DNA from: an uncultured Bilophila sp.
GTDB lineage: Bacteria; Desulfobacterota; Desulfovibrionia; Desulfovibrionales; Desulfovibrionaceae
DNA length: 64,000 bases
Assembly (NCBI GenBank): GCA_910585945.1
Contig: CAJUHZ010000008.1
Coordinates: 33,630-97,629 of the forward strand
Direction: 5' to 3'
This document shows, one piece after another, positions 51,682 through 60,805 of the stretch. Position 1 is the stretch's first letter; each line of letters opens with the position of its first letter. The position numbers and the translations under genes are program-made. The notes beneath the pieces are model-generated. The model searched no databases. It saw only the letters and a program-made list of their open reading frames with translations, and had not been told where the DNA came from.

Positions 51682-52518
51682 TCACTCCCGATATGCGGCG
51701 CGCAACCGTCCGATTTCCTCTCCATAGCCCGGCAGTTCGTTAGGCGTTTCCAGATAGAAAGGCAGGTGACGCAACGCAGGATGGTTGATCAACTCCACGA
51801 ACGCGCTCCAACCAATCATGCCGCCTCCTATAACCGCGTGACGATCCTTGTGACTGCCAAGCCCCTGCATACTGTCGTTCAAATGAACGGCATGAAGACG
51901 ATCCAGACCTATTTTCTGATCAAAGTCCCTGAGAACTCCCTCAAGATCAGTGACGATATCGTAACCGGCAGCGTAAACGTGACAGGTGTCGAGGCAGACG
52001 CCAAGGCGTTCGGGCACATGGACGCCGGAAAGAATCGCTCCAAGCTCCGCAAAAGACGCCCCAACCTCACTGCCTTGTCCGGCCATGGTTTCCAGCAGAA
52101 CCGTCACATCCTGATCGCGCTGCAACACCTGATTCAGCATGGAGATAACAAGCTGGATCCCCTTGTCCACGCCCTGTCCGGTATGACTGCCGGGATGAAA
52201 GACATAGCGCGCGTCGGGCAAAAAACGATTCAGCATCGCAAGATCGTCGCGCATCATGTCGCGCGCCACATCCCGCAGTTCCGGCTTCGCCGAACAGGCG
52301 TTCATGGTGTACGGCGCATGCGCCAGGGGCGGGAAAAAATGCTTGTCCCGCAGCAGGGCGGCAAGCGCCTCCAGATCCGCCTCGTTCGGGGCCTTCTGTT
52401 TGCTGCCACGAGGGTTGCGGCTGAAAAACTGGAAGGTGTCCGCAGCAATGCCAAGCGCCTCTTCAGCCATACGCGCCCAGCCCTTGGCTATGGAAAGATG
52501 ACAACCAATGTGCAACAT
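51682..52518 (-). CDS. nfo: Endonuclease IV (deoxyribonuclease IV)
   Basis: 278-residue zinc-dependent AP endonuclease for base excision repair. It starts HIGCHLSIAKGWARMAEEAL and contains FSRNPRGSK, HAPYTMNACS, LLETMAGQGSEVG, CLDTCHVYAAGYDI, HLNDSMQGLGSHKDRHAVIGGG (in blocks) and the terminal LETPNE, together providing the trinuclear zinc ligands. Length matches Nfo. It follows ogt by four bases, making a DNA-repair pair. Confidence 0.96.
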   Translation of the reverse strand: MLHIGCHLSIAKGWARMAEEALGIAADTFQFFSRNPRGSKQKAPNEADLEALAALLRDKHFFPPLAHAPYTMNACSAKPELRDVARDMMRDDLAMLNRFLPDARYVFHPGSHTGQGVDKGIQLVISMLNQVLQRDQDVTVLLETMAGQGSEVGASFAELGAILSGVHVPERLGVCLDTCHVYAAGYDIVTDLEGVLRDFDQKIGLDRLHAVHLNDSMQGLGSHKDRHAVIGGGMIGWSAFVELINHPALRHLPFYLETPNELPGYGEEIGRLRAAYRE

Positions 52519-52522
52519 ACTT

Positions 52523-53008
52523 TCAGCTCACTGTCTTCAGGAGGGGGCGCTCCAAATCAAGAAGACGACGTTTCATTTCCAGGCCGCCCCCATACCCCAC
52601 CAGTTTTCCGTTGCTTCCTATCACCCTGTGACACGGGATGAAAATGGGGATGGGATTGCGATTGTTGGCAAGGCCGACGGCTCGCACGGCCTTCACATTA
52701 CCCACCGCCGCGGCGATCTCCTTGTAGCTCGCCGTCGCGCCGTAGGGAATGGCGCTTACAGCCCGCCATACACCGTGCATGAAAGGCGTGCCTTCCGCGC
52801 CGAGAGGCAGATCGAAACGCCGGAGTTTTCCTTCAAGATAGGCTTCGAGCTGGGCGAAGGCTTCCCTGAGCAAGGGCGAAAACGCATCCTCATCCATTTC
52901 GCTGGCGTGGTTCGGCACTGCCTCACCGGGTAGGTAAAGCCGGCTGACGGCCTCGCTTCTTTCCGCAATGCCGATACGCCCGATGCGGGTTTGACGAAAG
53001 CGCGGCAT
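52523..53008 (-). CDS. ogt: Methylated-DNA-protein-cysteine methyltransferase
   Basis: 161-residue suicide repair enzyme that removes O6-methylguanine. The acceptor is Cys126 in IPCHRVIGSNGKLVGYGGG, and the preceding VWRAVSAIPYGATASYKEIA and AVRAVGLANNRNP are standard. The ATG at 53008 has GGGAGGA five bases upstream. It lacks the regulatory Ada N-terminal domain. It is likely cotranscribed with nfo, placing two repair enzymes under one promoter. Confidence 0.95.
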   Translation of the reverse strand: MPRFRQTRIGRIGIAERSEAVSRLYLPGEAVPNHASEMDEDAFSPLLREAFAQLEAYLEGKLRRFDLPLGAEGTPFMHGVWRAVSAIPYGATASYKEIAAAVGNVKAVRAVGLANNRNPIPIFIPCHRVIGSNGKLVGYGGGLEMKRRLLDLERPLLKTVS

Positions 53009-53536
53009 ACGTTCCTCCCTTGTCGCCGGTGCGAAGTTCATAAGGGGTAATGATTTCATCAGCGCCGTTCCCTTGTCAATCCGCAGGAACACAAAAGCCA
53101 GGGCAATCGCATGAATATGGATAACATTCTGAAATAATTGATAAAAACTTTTCAGGCTTGAAATAAAATATCTTTTTATTTCAAGCGGTTATCATGAATC
53201 ATCCGATTGTCCTGACACAAAAGCGGGGTAAACACATCCGGGGTTCCCCTGACGACGCGCGTCAACCTTGATGACAAAGAAGTCCTCCCCTGTCCGTCGC
53301 TCAATTCCGAACGCGGTTTTGGATGCCGGGGCTTTTTGTAAACTTAATATTTCATATTTTTGGTTGACAATATTCTCGGATTCACCTTACCACTGCCGCT
53401 GGAACGGCAATGGTTCAGGCTGAAGCCTGTTCCGGCGTGCGCGCAAAAGATGTTGTTTTTCTTGTAGTTGAAGGCAATCATCTGCTGCAGGAGCGCAGTT
53501 TTTCGTCAACGGGCAAACATTGTGGAAAGGAGAACA
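53009..53536. other. Divergent intergenic region with AT-rich palindrome and porin leader
   Basis: 528 bases between ogt (minus) and the porin (plus). A perfect 13-bp inverted repeat GCTTGAAATAAAA/TTTTATTTCAAGC (53156-53186, 5-base loop) sits in AT-rich sequence. TTGACA at 53364-53369 is a plausible -35 box for the porin with only a weak -10 ~17 bases on. The ~150-base leader contains GGCTGAAGCC and GCCGCTGGAACGGC-type hairpins. No gene is seen. Confidence 0.6.
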
Positions 53537-54979
53537 ATGACCAAAAGAACTCTTTTGCTTCTCCTGCTCGGGGTCATCCTCGGCGCATCGCCTGCTTCGG
53601 CAGCGGACGTCAGGATCGCGGGCATGTGGGATTTCAATCTGGAATGGAACCGACTCTCCTTCAGCAAGGAGACGCAGGATGACGTCTTTCATGCCCGGCA
53701 ACGGCTCCGCACTCAAGTGGACATTGTTGCTTCCGAGTCACTGAAAGGGGTCGTTTTTTTTGAAATTGGCGATCAAAACTGGGGGACGACCAGCGAAGGA
53801 GCGTCTCTGGGCACAGATGGAGCCGTTATTGAAGTGCGCTATTCCTATGTGGACTGGCGCGCGGCAGAGGCTGGACTTCACTTCCGGCTCGGTCTCCAGC
53901 CTTACGCCTTGCCGGGCTTTGTGGCCGGATCGCCTGTCCTGGCCGAAGTCGACGGCGCGGGAATCACCCTGAATCATCAGTTCGTCGAAAATGCCGGCGT
54001 GACTGCCTTCTGGCTGCGCGCCGAGCATGGCAACCTCTTTGAAGAGAGCAGCCGCACACGGCAGGGAACCGGCGATGCCCTGGATTTCTGGGGGGTGAGC
54101 TTTCCCCTTGCCGGCAAGGACTGGAAACTGACGCCCTGGGGCGTATACGCCACAGTGGGGCGCAACAGTCTGCGTGGAACCGAAGGAGGCGTCGTCGCCT
54201 ATGTACGGGATGGCATGCGGCCGTTTGGAATCGGTGGGGACTGCGAAGCGGACCTCAAAAAAGCCTCATGCCCGGCCTGGTGGCTTGGCGTTGGCGGCGA
54301 ACTGACGCGCTTCACGCCATTCCGGGCGGCGTTCGACGTCATGGGCGGAAGCGTGAACCGCGGCTCCGTCCGCATGTCTCCCCACAACAGCAAACTCGAT
54401 CTTGCGCGCCGGGGATGGATGATTGACGCTCTCGTCGAATACGCGCTCAGTGGGATGCACCCCGGTCTGCTGGTCTGGTACAGTTCAGGGGATGACGGAA
54501 ACCCGTACAACGGATCAGAGCGAATGCCGACGGTCAGACCAAGCTGGCTTGGCTCTTCCCTCGGTTTTGATGACGGTTCGCCCATTGCCGGCGGCGACGC
54601 GATCGGCCTCTCGCCTGTAGGAACCTGGGGCGTCATCGGCAGAGTGAGCGACATCTCCTTTCTGGAAAACCTCGGGCATACCCTGCGCATCGGCTGGTAC
54701 ACCGGCACAAACGACGAAGAAGCCGTAAAAAGGGGAGGAACCTTTTTCTTCGGTCACGCGTTTGACAACGGCGTTTCAACCTGGCTGACCAGAAAGGACC
54801 ATGCCCTGGAAGTGAACTTCGACAGCCGGTACACGCCCGCACCCAACCTCGCCCTCACGCTTGAACTTGGATACATCCGTCTGAACCTGGACAAGGCCGT
54901 CTGGAAAAACGCCGTCGATCCCGAGACGCTCCGGAAAAGCGCGTGGAAAGCGGGAATGAATCTCCGTTACGCTTTCTGA
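53537..54979 (+). CDS. Outer membrane homotrimeric porin
   Basis: 480-residue outer-membrane beta-barrel protein with a signal peptide (RTLLLLLLGVILGASPASA). Alternating amphipathic strands are evident (VRIAGMWDFNLEWNRLSF; QLRTQVDIVASESLKGVVFFEIG; GVFHFRLGLQPYALPG-type), ending with an aromatic C-terminus LRYAF expected for BAM recognition. It matches the porin type abundant in Desulfovibrionaceae, which allows small-molecule uptake. GGAGA seven bases upstream fixes the start. The long leader suggests regulation at RNA level. Confidence 0.88.
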   Translation: MTKRTLLLLLLGVILGASPASAADVRIAGMWDFNLEWNRLSFSKETQDDVFHARQRLRTQVDIVASESLKGVVFFEIGDQNWGTTSEGASLGTDGAVIEVRYSYVDWRAAEAGLHFRLGLQPYALPGFVAGSPVLAEVDGAGITLNHQFVENAGVTAFWLRAEHGNLFEESSRTRQGTGDALDFWGVSFPLAGKDWKLTPWGVYATVGRNSLRGTEGGVVAYVRDGMRPFGIGGDCEADLKKASCPAWWLGVGGELTRFTPFRAAFDVMGGSVNRGSVRMSPHNSKLDLARRGWMIDALVEYALSGMHPGLLVWYSSGDDGNPYNGSERMPTVRPSWLGSSLGFDDGSPIAGGDAIGLSPVGTWGVIGRVSDISFLENLGHTLRIGWYTGTNDEEAVKRGGTFFFGHAFDNGVSTWLTRKDHALEVNFDSRYTPAPNLALTLELGYIRLNLDKAVWKNAVDPETLRKSAWKAGMNLRYAF

Positions 54980-55018
54980 GCATCCCCATTCATAAATCCC
55001 CGTGAAAAATCGGGAGAA

Positions 55019-56113
55019 TCAGTCCGGTGTGGGCGGCTGCCAACCTGTGTCGCCGCCTGCTCCGGGCATGGTCACGAAGCGCACGGCCTCAAGTCGATCA
55101 TTGCCGGCGATGCGCGCCTGAATGCGGAACACCGCCTCCTTGCCGCTCCGACGGGTCTGAATGGCATCCACAAACGGAATGGTGGATCCGAAACGCAGAT
55201 CGCTGAACGTATACTCTGTTTCTCCCTGCTCGCCCGCGCCATTCAGCGCGATCACGCTGTCCACAGCCGGAAACGCTGCGAACCGTTCGTAGATCTGGAA
55301 TATTCCATCCTGTTCGCCAAGGTGCAGCCACAAGTCAGGTGCAGGTTTGGCAAACCGCGTCCATTGGGTCGGCCTGCCCCGGCCCGGCGTATAGCCGGCG
55401 ACCTTCCATGCCTCCTCATCCGGGCTGAGGATGACTTTCCAGTGAAAGGGCGTGAAAGCGTCCGGAACAAGATACAGAGCCGGTTCAGGGTGAAGCGCGT
55501 CGGCCGATGTGGTTGTTGCGGCCGGCACTTCCAGATCGGCCGCCAGGCGATCCTGCAAGGCCAGCCGCCCTCCAAGCGCGCCAAGGGGATAAAGAATGGT
55601 CCAAAGCAGCAGGCCGGCCATAACGCCGCGCCGGGCGCGCCCCCACAGCAGGCCGATCGCCAGAGGGAAAAGCAAAAGGGGATCGACAATGAACAGCGCG
55701 TTCCAGCGCACCCGGTAATCGCTGAAAGGCAAAAAGACCTGCGTGCCGTAGGAATTCATGCAATCAAGAAAAATGTGGTGGAGGATGAGCAGGTAGGCCA
55801 TGCTCCACCCCCCCATGAGAGACCAGGGGCGAGGCGACGGCGGTTCCCCCAGCCTGTGCGGCTTGAGCCGAACATGAGCGAACATGACGAGAACAAGAGC
55901 GCACCCCAGAGCCAACACCCAGCCGCCAGCCAGAGAATGCGTGATGCCTCGATGGAATTCAATATAATCCACAGGGCTGCGCACAAAAAAAACATCCACG
56001 TCCGGAATCATGGCCGTCAGCGCCGCCCAGAGAGGAAACCACCACGTTCGGGACGAACGCGGCAGGGTACAGGCGATGATCGCCCCGCTCAGACCATGTG
56101 TGATCGGTTCCAT
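55019..56113 (-). CDS. DUF457-type membrane-bound metal-dependent hydrolase
   Basis: 364-residue protein of the YdjM/YbcI-like metal-dependent hydrolase family. The N-terminal MEPITHGLSGAIIACTL, IPDVDVFF, EFHRGITHSLAGGW and HHIFLDCMNSYGTQVF carry the conserved His/Asp residues, within about five membrane segments. The C-terminal half (from ~residue 200) is extracytoplasmic and lacks a recognised domain. The substrate is unknown. Its start overlaps the kdsD stop by one base. Confidence 0.85.
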   Translation of the reverse strand: MEPITHGLSGAIIACTLPRSSRTWWFPLWAALTAMIPDVDVFFVRSPVDYIEFHRGITHSLAGGWVLALGCALVLVMFAHVRLKPHRLGEPPSPRPWSLMGGWSMAYLLILHHIFLDCMNSYGTQVFLPFSDYRVRWNALFIVDPLLLFPLAIGLLWGRARRGVMAGLLLWTILYPLGALGGRLALQDRLAADLEVPAATTTSADALHPEPALYLVPDAFTPFHWKVILSPDEEAWKVAGYTPGRGRPTQWTRFAKPAPDLWLHLGEQDGIFQIYERFAAFPAVDSVIALNGAGEQGETEYTFSDLRFGSTIPFVDAIQTRRSGKEAVFRIQARIAGNDRLEAVRFVTMPGAGGDTGWQPPTPD

Positions 56114-57123
56114 CAGCGCCCCGCAATCGAAATGCTGCCCTTGCCGAGCAGATCATGCATGTGGACGACGCCGAGCAGACGGTTGTCCTCGTCCACCACC
56201 GGCAACACAGTAATAGCTTTTTGTTCCATCAGATCGAGGAGTTGGGCAACCGTATCCCCCAGGCGTCCGCAGCGGGGCGAGCGGGTCATGATCGCGCTCA
56301 CAGGTTCTTCCGGCCGCAGCAAATCACGGCAGACGGCGCGCCGCACGTCTCCGTCGGTAAGGATGCCGCTGACGTGGCCTTGCTCGTCAACCAGCACCAG
56401 CGCGCCCAGTCCCCCCCTGTCCAGACTGGCCAGAGCCTGAACCTGAACGGCGTCTTGCGGCAGAAAGGGGAGTTCTTCGGTTCGCATGACCTCGCGGACG
56501 TCAAGCCTGAGACGCTGTCCCAGGCTTCCACCCGGATGAAAACGCAGAAAATCTTTTTCCGTGAACGCCTTGAGCCGCATCAGGCAGACAGCCAGGGCAT
56601 CGCCAAGGGCCAGGGCGGCGGTGGTGGAGGCTGTGGGAGCCAACCCGTGCGGGCAGGCTTCGCGCGGAACCGCGCTGTTCAGCACAATGTCGGAGAGGCT
56701 GCCCAGCGTGGAATGCGGCCGCCCGGTCAATGCCACAACAGCGGCCCCAAGCCCCCGCATGGCGGGGAGAACCGCGTTCAGCTCGGGCGTTTCCCCGGAG
56801 TTGGAAAGGGCCAGAATCACGTCATCGCCGCGCAGGCTGCCGAGATCTCCGTGCGCGCCTTCCACCGGATGCAGAAAAAACGAGGGAGTGCCGGTGGACG
56901 AAAAGGTGGCCGCCAGCTTTCGCCCCACCAGGCCGGACTTGCCCACGCCGGTGACGACGACCCTGCCCTTGCAGGCCGCGATCAAGAACAGGGCGCGGGT
57001 AAAGGCGCTGTCCAGACGGGCGCGAACAGCGGCGATCCCTTCCATTTCAACGGCAAGCACATCCCGGGCCAGGGACAGCAAGTCTTCGGAGCCGGCTGTC
57101 GCCGGCGCATTCGGCGCGATCAC
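56113..57123 (-). CDS. kdsD: D-arabinose 5-phosphate isomerase (KpsF/GutQ family)
   Basis: 336-residue enzyme interconverting ribulose 5-phosphate and arabinose 5-phosphate, the first step of Kdo synthesis for LPS. It has an N-terminal SIS domain (VVVTGVGKSGLVGRKLAATF; SSTGTPSFFLHPVEGAHGDLG; LALSNSGETPEL) and two C-terminal CBS motifs. The GTG at 57123 is chosen because AAGGA lies seven bases upstream; another GTG at 57180 has no ribosome-binding site. Length fits KdsD. Confidence 0.93.
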   Translation of the reverse strand: MIAPNAPATAGSEDLLSLARDVLAVEMEGIAAVRARLDSAFTRALFLIAACKGRVVVTGVGKSGLVGRKLAATFSSTGTPSFFLHPVEGAHGDLGSLRGDDVILALSNSGETPELNAVLPAMRGLGAAVVALTGRPHSTLGSLSDIVLNSAVPREACPHGLAPTASTTAALALGDALAVCLMRLKAFTEKDFLRFHPGGSLGQRLRLDVREVMRTEELPFLPQDAVQVQALASLDRGGLGALVLVDEQGHVSGILTDGDVRRAVCRDLLRPEEPVSAIMTRSPRCGRLGDTVAQLLDLMEQKAITVLPVVDEDNRLLGVVHMHDLLGKGSISIAGR

Positions 57124-57391
57124 GGATTGATCCTTATGGCTGTAGGCAAAGTTGACGCATCGCCGCCAGCGACCGTGCACGACCGGAAAAGCGTCAACTT
57201 TTCGCGAATGACATTGTGGCGGACGGCGTTTTAATGGAAACCGATCCTAGCGCATATCCCGCCGCTTGTCATTGTAAAAATGGCTGCACCAGGTTTCGAC
57301 GCGTCTTGTGCGGAACGAAGCCAGGCTGTATGGTGAAAAACCGCAGGGCAGATCCCCTGCTCCATTCAAATACCGCTCCAAGGGAGGCAAT

Positions 57392-58087
57392 ATGGGCGTT
57401 TCCGTCACCTGGCATGGACACTCCAATTTTCAGATCGTCGCGGACAGCGTCAACATTCTTATTGATCCCTTTTTCACAGGCAATCCTTCGGCAACAACAA
57501 CCTGGGAGGCCGTGGGGCGTCCGGATCTGACTCTGGTGACGCATGATCACGGAGACCATGTCGGCGACGCCGTAGCCATCTGCACGGCCTCCGGAGCGCT
57601 GTGCGGCTGCACTGTCGGCACAGCCGAACGGCTGGCGGCCGCAGGGCTTTCGCCGGATCTTGTTCCGGGAGGCATCGGCTTCAATGTGGGCGGCTCCATT
57701 GAAGTCAAGGGCGCACGGGTGACCATGACCCAGGCTTTCCATACCTCCGACTCGGGAGCGCCAGCCGGCTACATCATCACCCTGCCCGAGGGCTTCACCA
57801 TCTACCATGCGGGCGACACGGGCATATTCCAGAGCATGGCTCTGCTCGGCGAGCTTTACCCCATTGATCTCGCCCTGCTCCCCATCGGCGGCTTTTTCAC
57901 CATGGACGCCTTTCAGGCCGCTCATGCCGCCCGTCTGCTCAAGGCCAAGGCCGTGACGCCCATGCACTGGGGCACCTTCCCCGTGCTCGCCCCCACTCCG
58001 GATGAATTCATGGTCAGATTGAAGGAAGTCGCTCCGCAGACGCGCCCGGTGATCATGCGTCCGGGGGAAACCGTACATTTTGCGTGA
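57392..58087 (+). CDS. UPF0173 metal-dependent hydrolase (metallo-beta-lactamase fold)
   Basis: 231-residue MBL-fold protein of the UPF0173 family. The metal motif is THDHGDHVGD, with further ligands in AFHTSDSG, YHAGDTGIF and PMHWGTFP. It is often found as a conserved cytoplasmic hydrolase of unknown substrate. ATG 57392 has GGGAGG six bases upstream, so the longer frame is rejected. It lies in its own short unit, divergent from kdsD. Confidence 0.93.
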   Translation: MGVSVTWHGHSNFQIVADSVNILIDPFFTGNPSATTTWEAVGRPDLTLVTHDHGDHVGDAVAICTASGALCGCTVGTAERLAAAGLSPDLVPGGIGFNVGGSIEVKGARVTMTQAFHTSDSGAPAGYIITLPEGFTIYHAGDTGIFQSMALLGELYPIDLALLPIGGFFTMDAFQAAHAARLLKAKAVTPMHWGTFPVLAPTPDEFMVRLKEVAPQTRPVIMRPGETVHFA

Positions 58088-58216
58088 GCGATCCGGCATC
58101 GTTGCCGTGAAACTCGTGCGGCGAACAAGACAAGGGCCTGCTTTCACGCCGTGTGAGCGCGCCTTTTCCGGGAGCGCGACCGGCGTCGCCCAAATCAAGA
58201 ACACAAAGGATATTTC

Positions 58217-58438
58217 ATGAACCTTGCGCGTCACGACGATCTCGTGCGGGAGGCACTGGCCTTTCTTTTGGACATGCGGGCGCAACAACCGGGAACGCCC
58301 CTTGCGCTGCTGTTGGACGAGGCAGGGATGCGCTACAATCTTTCGCCGCTGGATGCCGAGCGGCTCTCCCGTATTGTGCGCCAGGATCCGGACCGGGACC
58401 GGCAGGACAAGACCACACAAGGCGGATCAAAGGCATGA
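58217..58438 (+). CDS. Small protein upstream of lptF, 73 residues
   Basis: A 73-residue charged, probably helical protein (LVREALAFLLDMRAQQPGTPL, then EAGMRYNLSPLDAERLSRIV) with no recognised domain. AAGGA lies seven bases before its ATG, and its stop overlaps the lptF start as ATGA, the arrangement of a translationally coupled gene. It is therefore likely expressed. Whether it helps LPS export or simply sets lptF expression is unknown. Confidence 0.65.
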   Translation: MNLARHDDLVREALAFLLDMRAQQPGTPLALLLDEAGMRYNLSPLDAERLSRIVRQDPDRDRQDKTTQGGSKA

Positions 58439-59592
58439 CCACCCTGCTCCAACGTCAGATCTTTCGGGAAACCAGCCATCTTTTTGTTCTCGGCACGGGG
58501 GTTTTGCTTACCCTTATCCTGATCAGTCGCGCCGTACAGATGCGGGAGCTTTTTCTCGGCCTTGATCTCGGCATTTTCGATACCGTCCTGCTGTTCGCCT
58601 ACATGACTCCCCTCTTTCTCATGCTGGTCATTCCCATCTCCTGCATGCTCAGCGTCTTTCTGACCTTCCTGCGCATGAGCACCGACCGCGAGCTGGTGGC
58701 CCTGCGGGCGGGCGGAGTGAGCATCTGGCAAATGCTGCCGGCGCCCGTGCTGTTCAGCCTCCTGTGCACAGGACTGACCCTTTGGGTTTCGCTGCACTGG
58801 CTGGCCTGGGGCATGGACCGCTTCCGCTCAAGCATGATGGAAATCGCCAGCACGCGCGCCCGCATCGTGGTTCAGCCCGGCGTTTTCAACAAGGATTTCC
58901 CGAACCTCGTGCTGTTTGCCCGCCAGGTGGATCCGGCATCGGGCAAAATGCGTCAGGTGCTGGTCGACGATCGATCCCATGCGGAACGCAAACTGGTCAT
59001 CCTTGCCCCGGACGGCGATATCGAAACGGATCGCCAGCGAGGCGAACTGGTCTTCCGTCTCCGGGACGGCGAAATCCACACCTCGGACAAGCAGGGGGCG
59101 TCCGTGCTGGCCTTTGATACCTATCGCGTGCGCCTGCCGCTGGATTCTCTGTTCAAAAACATCGATCTGGGGGATGTCCGGCCGCGCGAGATGTCGTGGA
59201 ACACGCTGCTTGAGGTGGATCAGGAGGCGGAACGCGAACGCGATCCCAGCTTCGCCAACCGCGTGGCGGTGGAAATTCAGAAGCGCTGGGCCTACCCGGC
59301 CGCGTGCGTGGCGCTCACCCTTTTCGCGCTGCCGCTGGCCGCCGCCTTTGAAGGGCTGCACAGACAGACCGGGCTTGTCCTCGCGCTTGTCATGTTTTTC
59401 GTCTATTACAGTCTCATGTCATTTGGCTTCAGCATGGGAGAAGCCGGCACGGTGCCGCCGGCCATAGGGCTGTGGATTCCCAACGCTCTTTTCTTTTTTG
59501 CCGGTTTGTACGGCATCCGGCTTGCCGAGCGGGAACGGGCCCCCCGGATCGTCTCCCTGCTCGCGCTCCTGCGCGGGAGGAAAGCGGCATGA
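58435..59592 (+). CDS. lptF: LPS export permease LptF
   Basis: 385-residue inner-membrane subunit of the LptB2FG exporter that extracts LPS from the inner membrane toward LptC/LptA. It has three N-terminal and three C-terminal membrane segments flanking a periplasmic beta-jellyroll (about residues 125-260), with TDRELVALRAGGVSIWQ as the coupling-helix motif. The ATG overlaps the small upstream gene. The long upstream frame has no family similarity and is rejected. Confidence 0.93.
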   Translation: MTTLLQRQIFRETSHLFVLGTGVLLTLILISRAVQMRELFLGLDLGIFDTVLLFAYMTPLFLMLVIPISCMLSVFLTFLRMSTDRELVALRAGGVSIWQMLPAPVLFSLLCTGLTLWVSLHWLAWGMDRFRSSMMEIASTRARIVVQPGVFNKDFPNLVLFARQVDPASGKMRQVLVDDRSHAERKLVILAPDGDIETDRQRGELVFRLRDGEIHTSDKQGASVLAFDTYRVRLPLDSLFKNIDLGDVRPREMSWNTLLEVDQEAERERDPSFANRVAVEIQKRWAYPAACVALTLFALPLAAAFEGLHRQTGLVLALVMFFVYYSLMSFGFSMGEAGTVPPAIGLWIPNALFFFAGLYGIRLAERERAPRIVSLLALLRGRKAA

Positions 59593-60668
59593 AGCTTCTC
59601 TTCCGCTACCTTGTCCGCAACAACGCCTTCATCCTGCTGCCGACGCTCGGGGTGGGCATCGGGCTATACCTGCTCACGGACCTTTTTGAACGCCTGGACA
59701 ATTTTGTCGAAGCGGGCGTGCCCGTGAGCATGGTGCTGCTCTATTTCGCGGTCAAGACGCCGTTGGTGATTTCCCAGATTCTCCCTGTCATTTTTCTCCT
59801 GTCCACGGTCATTCAGCTGTGTCTCATGGCGCGGAGCAGGGAACTCATGGCTTTGCAGGCCGGCGGCATTTCGCTTGGCGTAGTCGCCAGGTCCATGTTG
59901 CTGTGCGGCATTTTCTGGGGCGCGGTCCAGCTTACCTTTTCCGAATATCTGGGAGTGGCCGGCGAGAGAGAATCCGCGCGCATCTGGCAGGAGGAGGTGC
60001 GCAAGCGCAATCTTGCCGCCACGGTGCTGCACAACCAGTGGTTTGCCGACGGGCAGTGGATTGTCTCGCTGGCAACGCTCTCCCCCGACAATTCCGGCAC
60101 AGGCTTCACCGGCTACAGGCTCTCCGCTGACGGGCTGCATATCGAAAATCTGGTGCAGGCTCCATCCTATACGGCAAAAGCGGGGCGCTGGACGCTCCGG
60201 CAGGCGGTGGTGGACACCCCGGCCGCGTACGCCAAACGCACGGAAAATGAACTTGTCCTTCCCCTGAGCCAAGATCCCGCCACCTTTCGCCTTGTACGGG
60301 GGGGAGCCAAGCCCACGCAACTGCCAATCTGGCTGCTGGGGAGCGCCATCGAACAGTTGCGCGCCTCGGGTTCCAATGTGGAAGGTCTGCGCACCACATG
60401 GCACGCCAAAATCGCCTACGCGGCTTCGCTCTTCGTCATGGCTGTCGTGGCTACCGCCATCGTTTCGTGGAAGGACAACATCTATATTGCGGTCACGCTC
60501 GCCCTGGTCTGCACCTTTCTGTATTACGCCGCGTATACCCTGGGCACGACAATGGGCGAGCGGGGCTTTGTTTCGCCTGTGATCGGCGCATGGGGAGCCA
60601 ACCTTATCGCCATGATTCTGGCGGTATGGCGGCTGCTGTTCGCGCTCCTGTCCCGTCGTTTCCGCTGA
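59589..60668 (+). CDS. lptG: LPS export permease LptG
   Basis: 359-residue partner of LptF in the LPS export complex, with the same six-helix plus jellyroll organisation. MKLLFRYLVRNNAFILLPTL and ARSRELMALQAGGISLGVVAR match the family's N-terminus and coupling helix, and the C-terminal helices follow residue ~280. Its ATG overlaps the lptF stop by four bases, so both are made together. LptB, LptC and LptA are not in the window. Confidence 0.93.
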   Translation: MKLLFRYLVRNNAFILLPTLGVGIGLYLLTDLFERLDNFVEAGVPVSMVLLYFAVKTPLVISQILPVIFLLSTVIQLCLMARSRELMALQAGGISLGVVARSMLLCGIFWGAVQLTFSEYLGVAGERESARIWQEEVRKRNLAATVLHNQWFADGQWIVSLATLSPDNSGTGFTGYRLSADGLHIENLVQAPSYTAKAGRWTLRQAVVDTPAAYAKRTENELVLPLSQDPATFRLVRGGAKPTQLPIWLLGSAIEQLRASGSNVEGLRTTWHAKIAYAASLFVMAVVATAIVSWKDNIYIAVTLALVCTFLYYAAYTLGTTMGERGFVSPVIGAWGANLIAMILAVWRLLFALLSRRFR

Positions 60669-60805
60669 CGTTCGGAGGAGTCCCGCGGTCTGAACGGCAT
60701 GCCGGCCGGCCCGCTTGACATGCCGTGCCGGCCATGCCACAGCCTTGAAACAATCCCCCTGATCCGCCAGATGGACCTGTAGAGCATACAACAAAAGGAA
60801 GCATC

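Noticed and set aside
53156..53186. Terminator for ogt or the porin
   Set aside because: The palindrome sits upstream of both divergent genes, so it cannot end either transcript. It is described as a palindrome in the intergenic entry instead.
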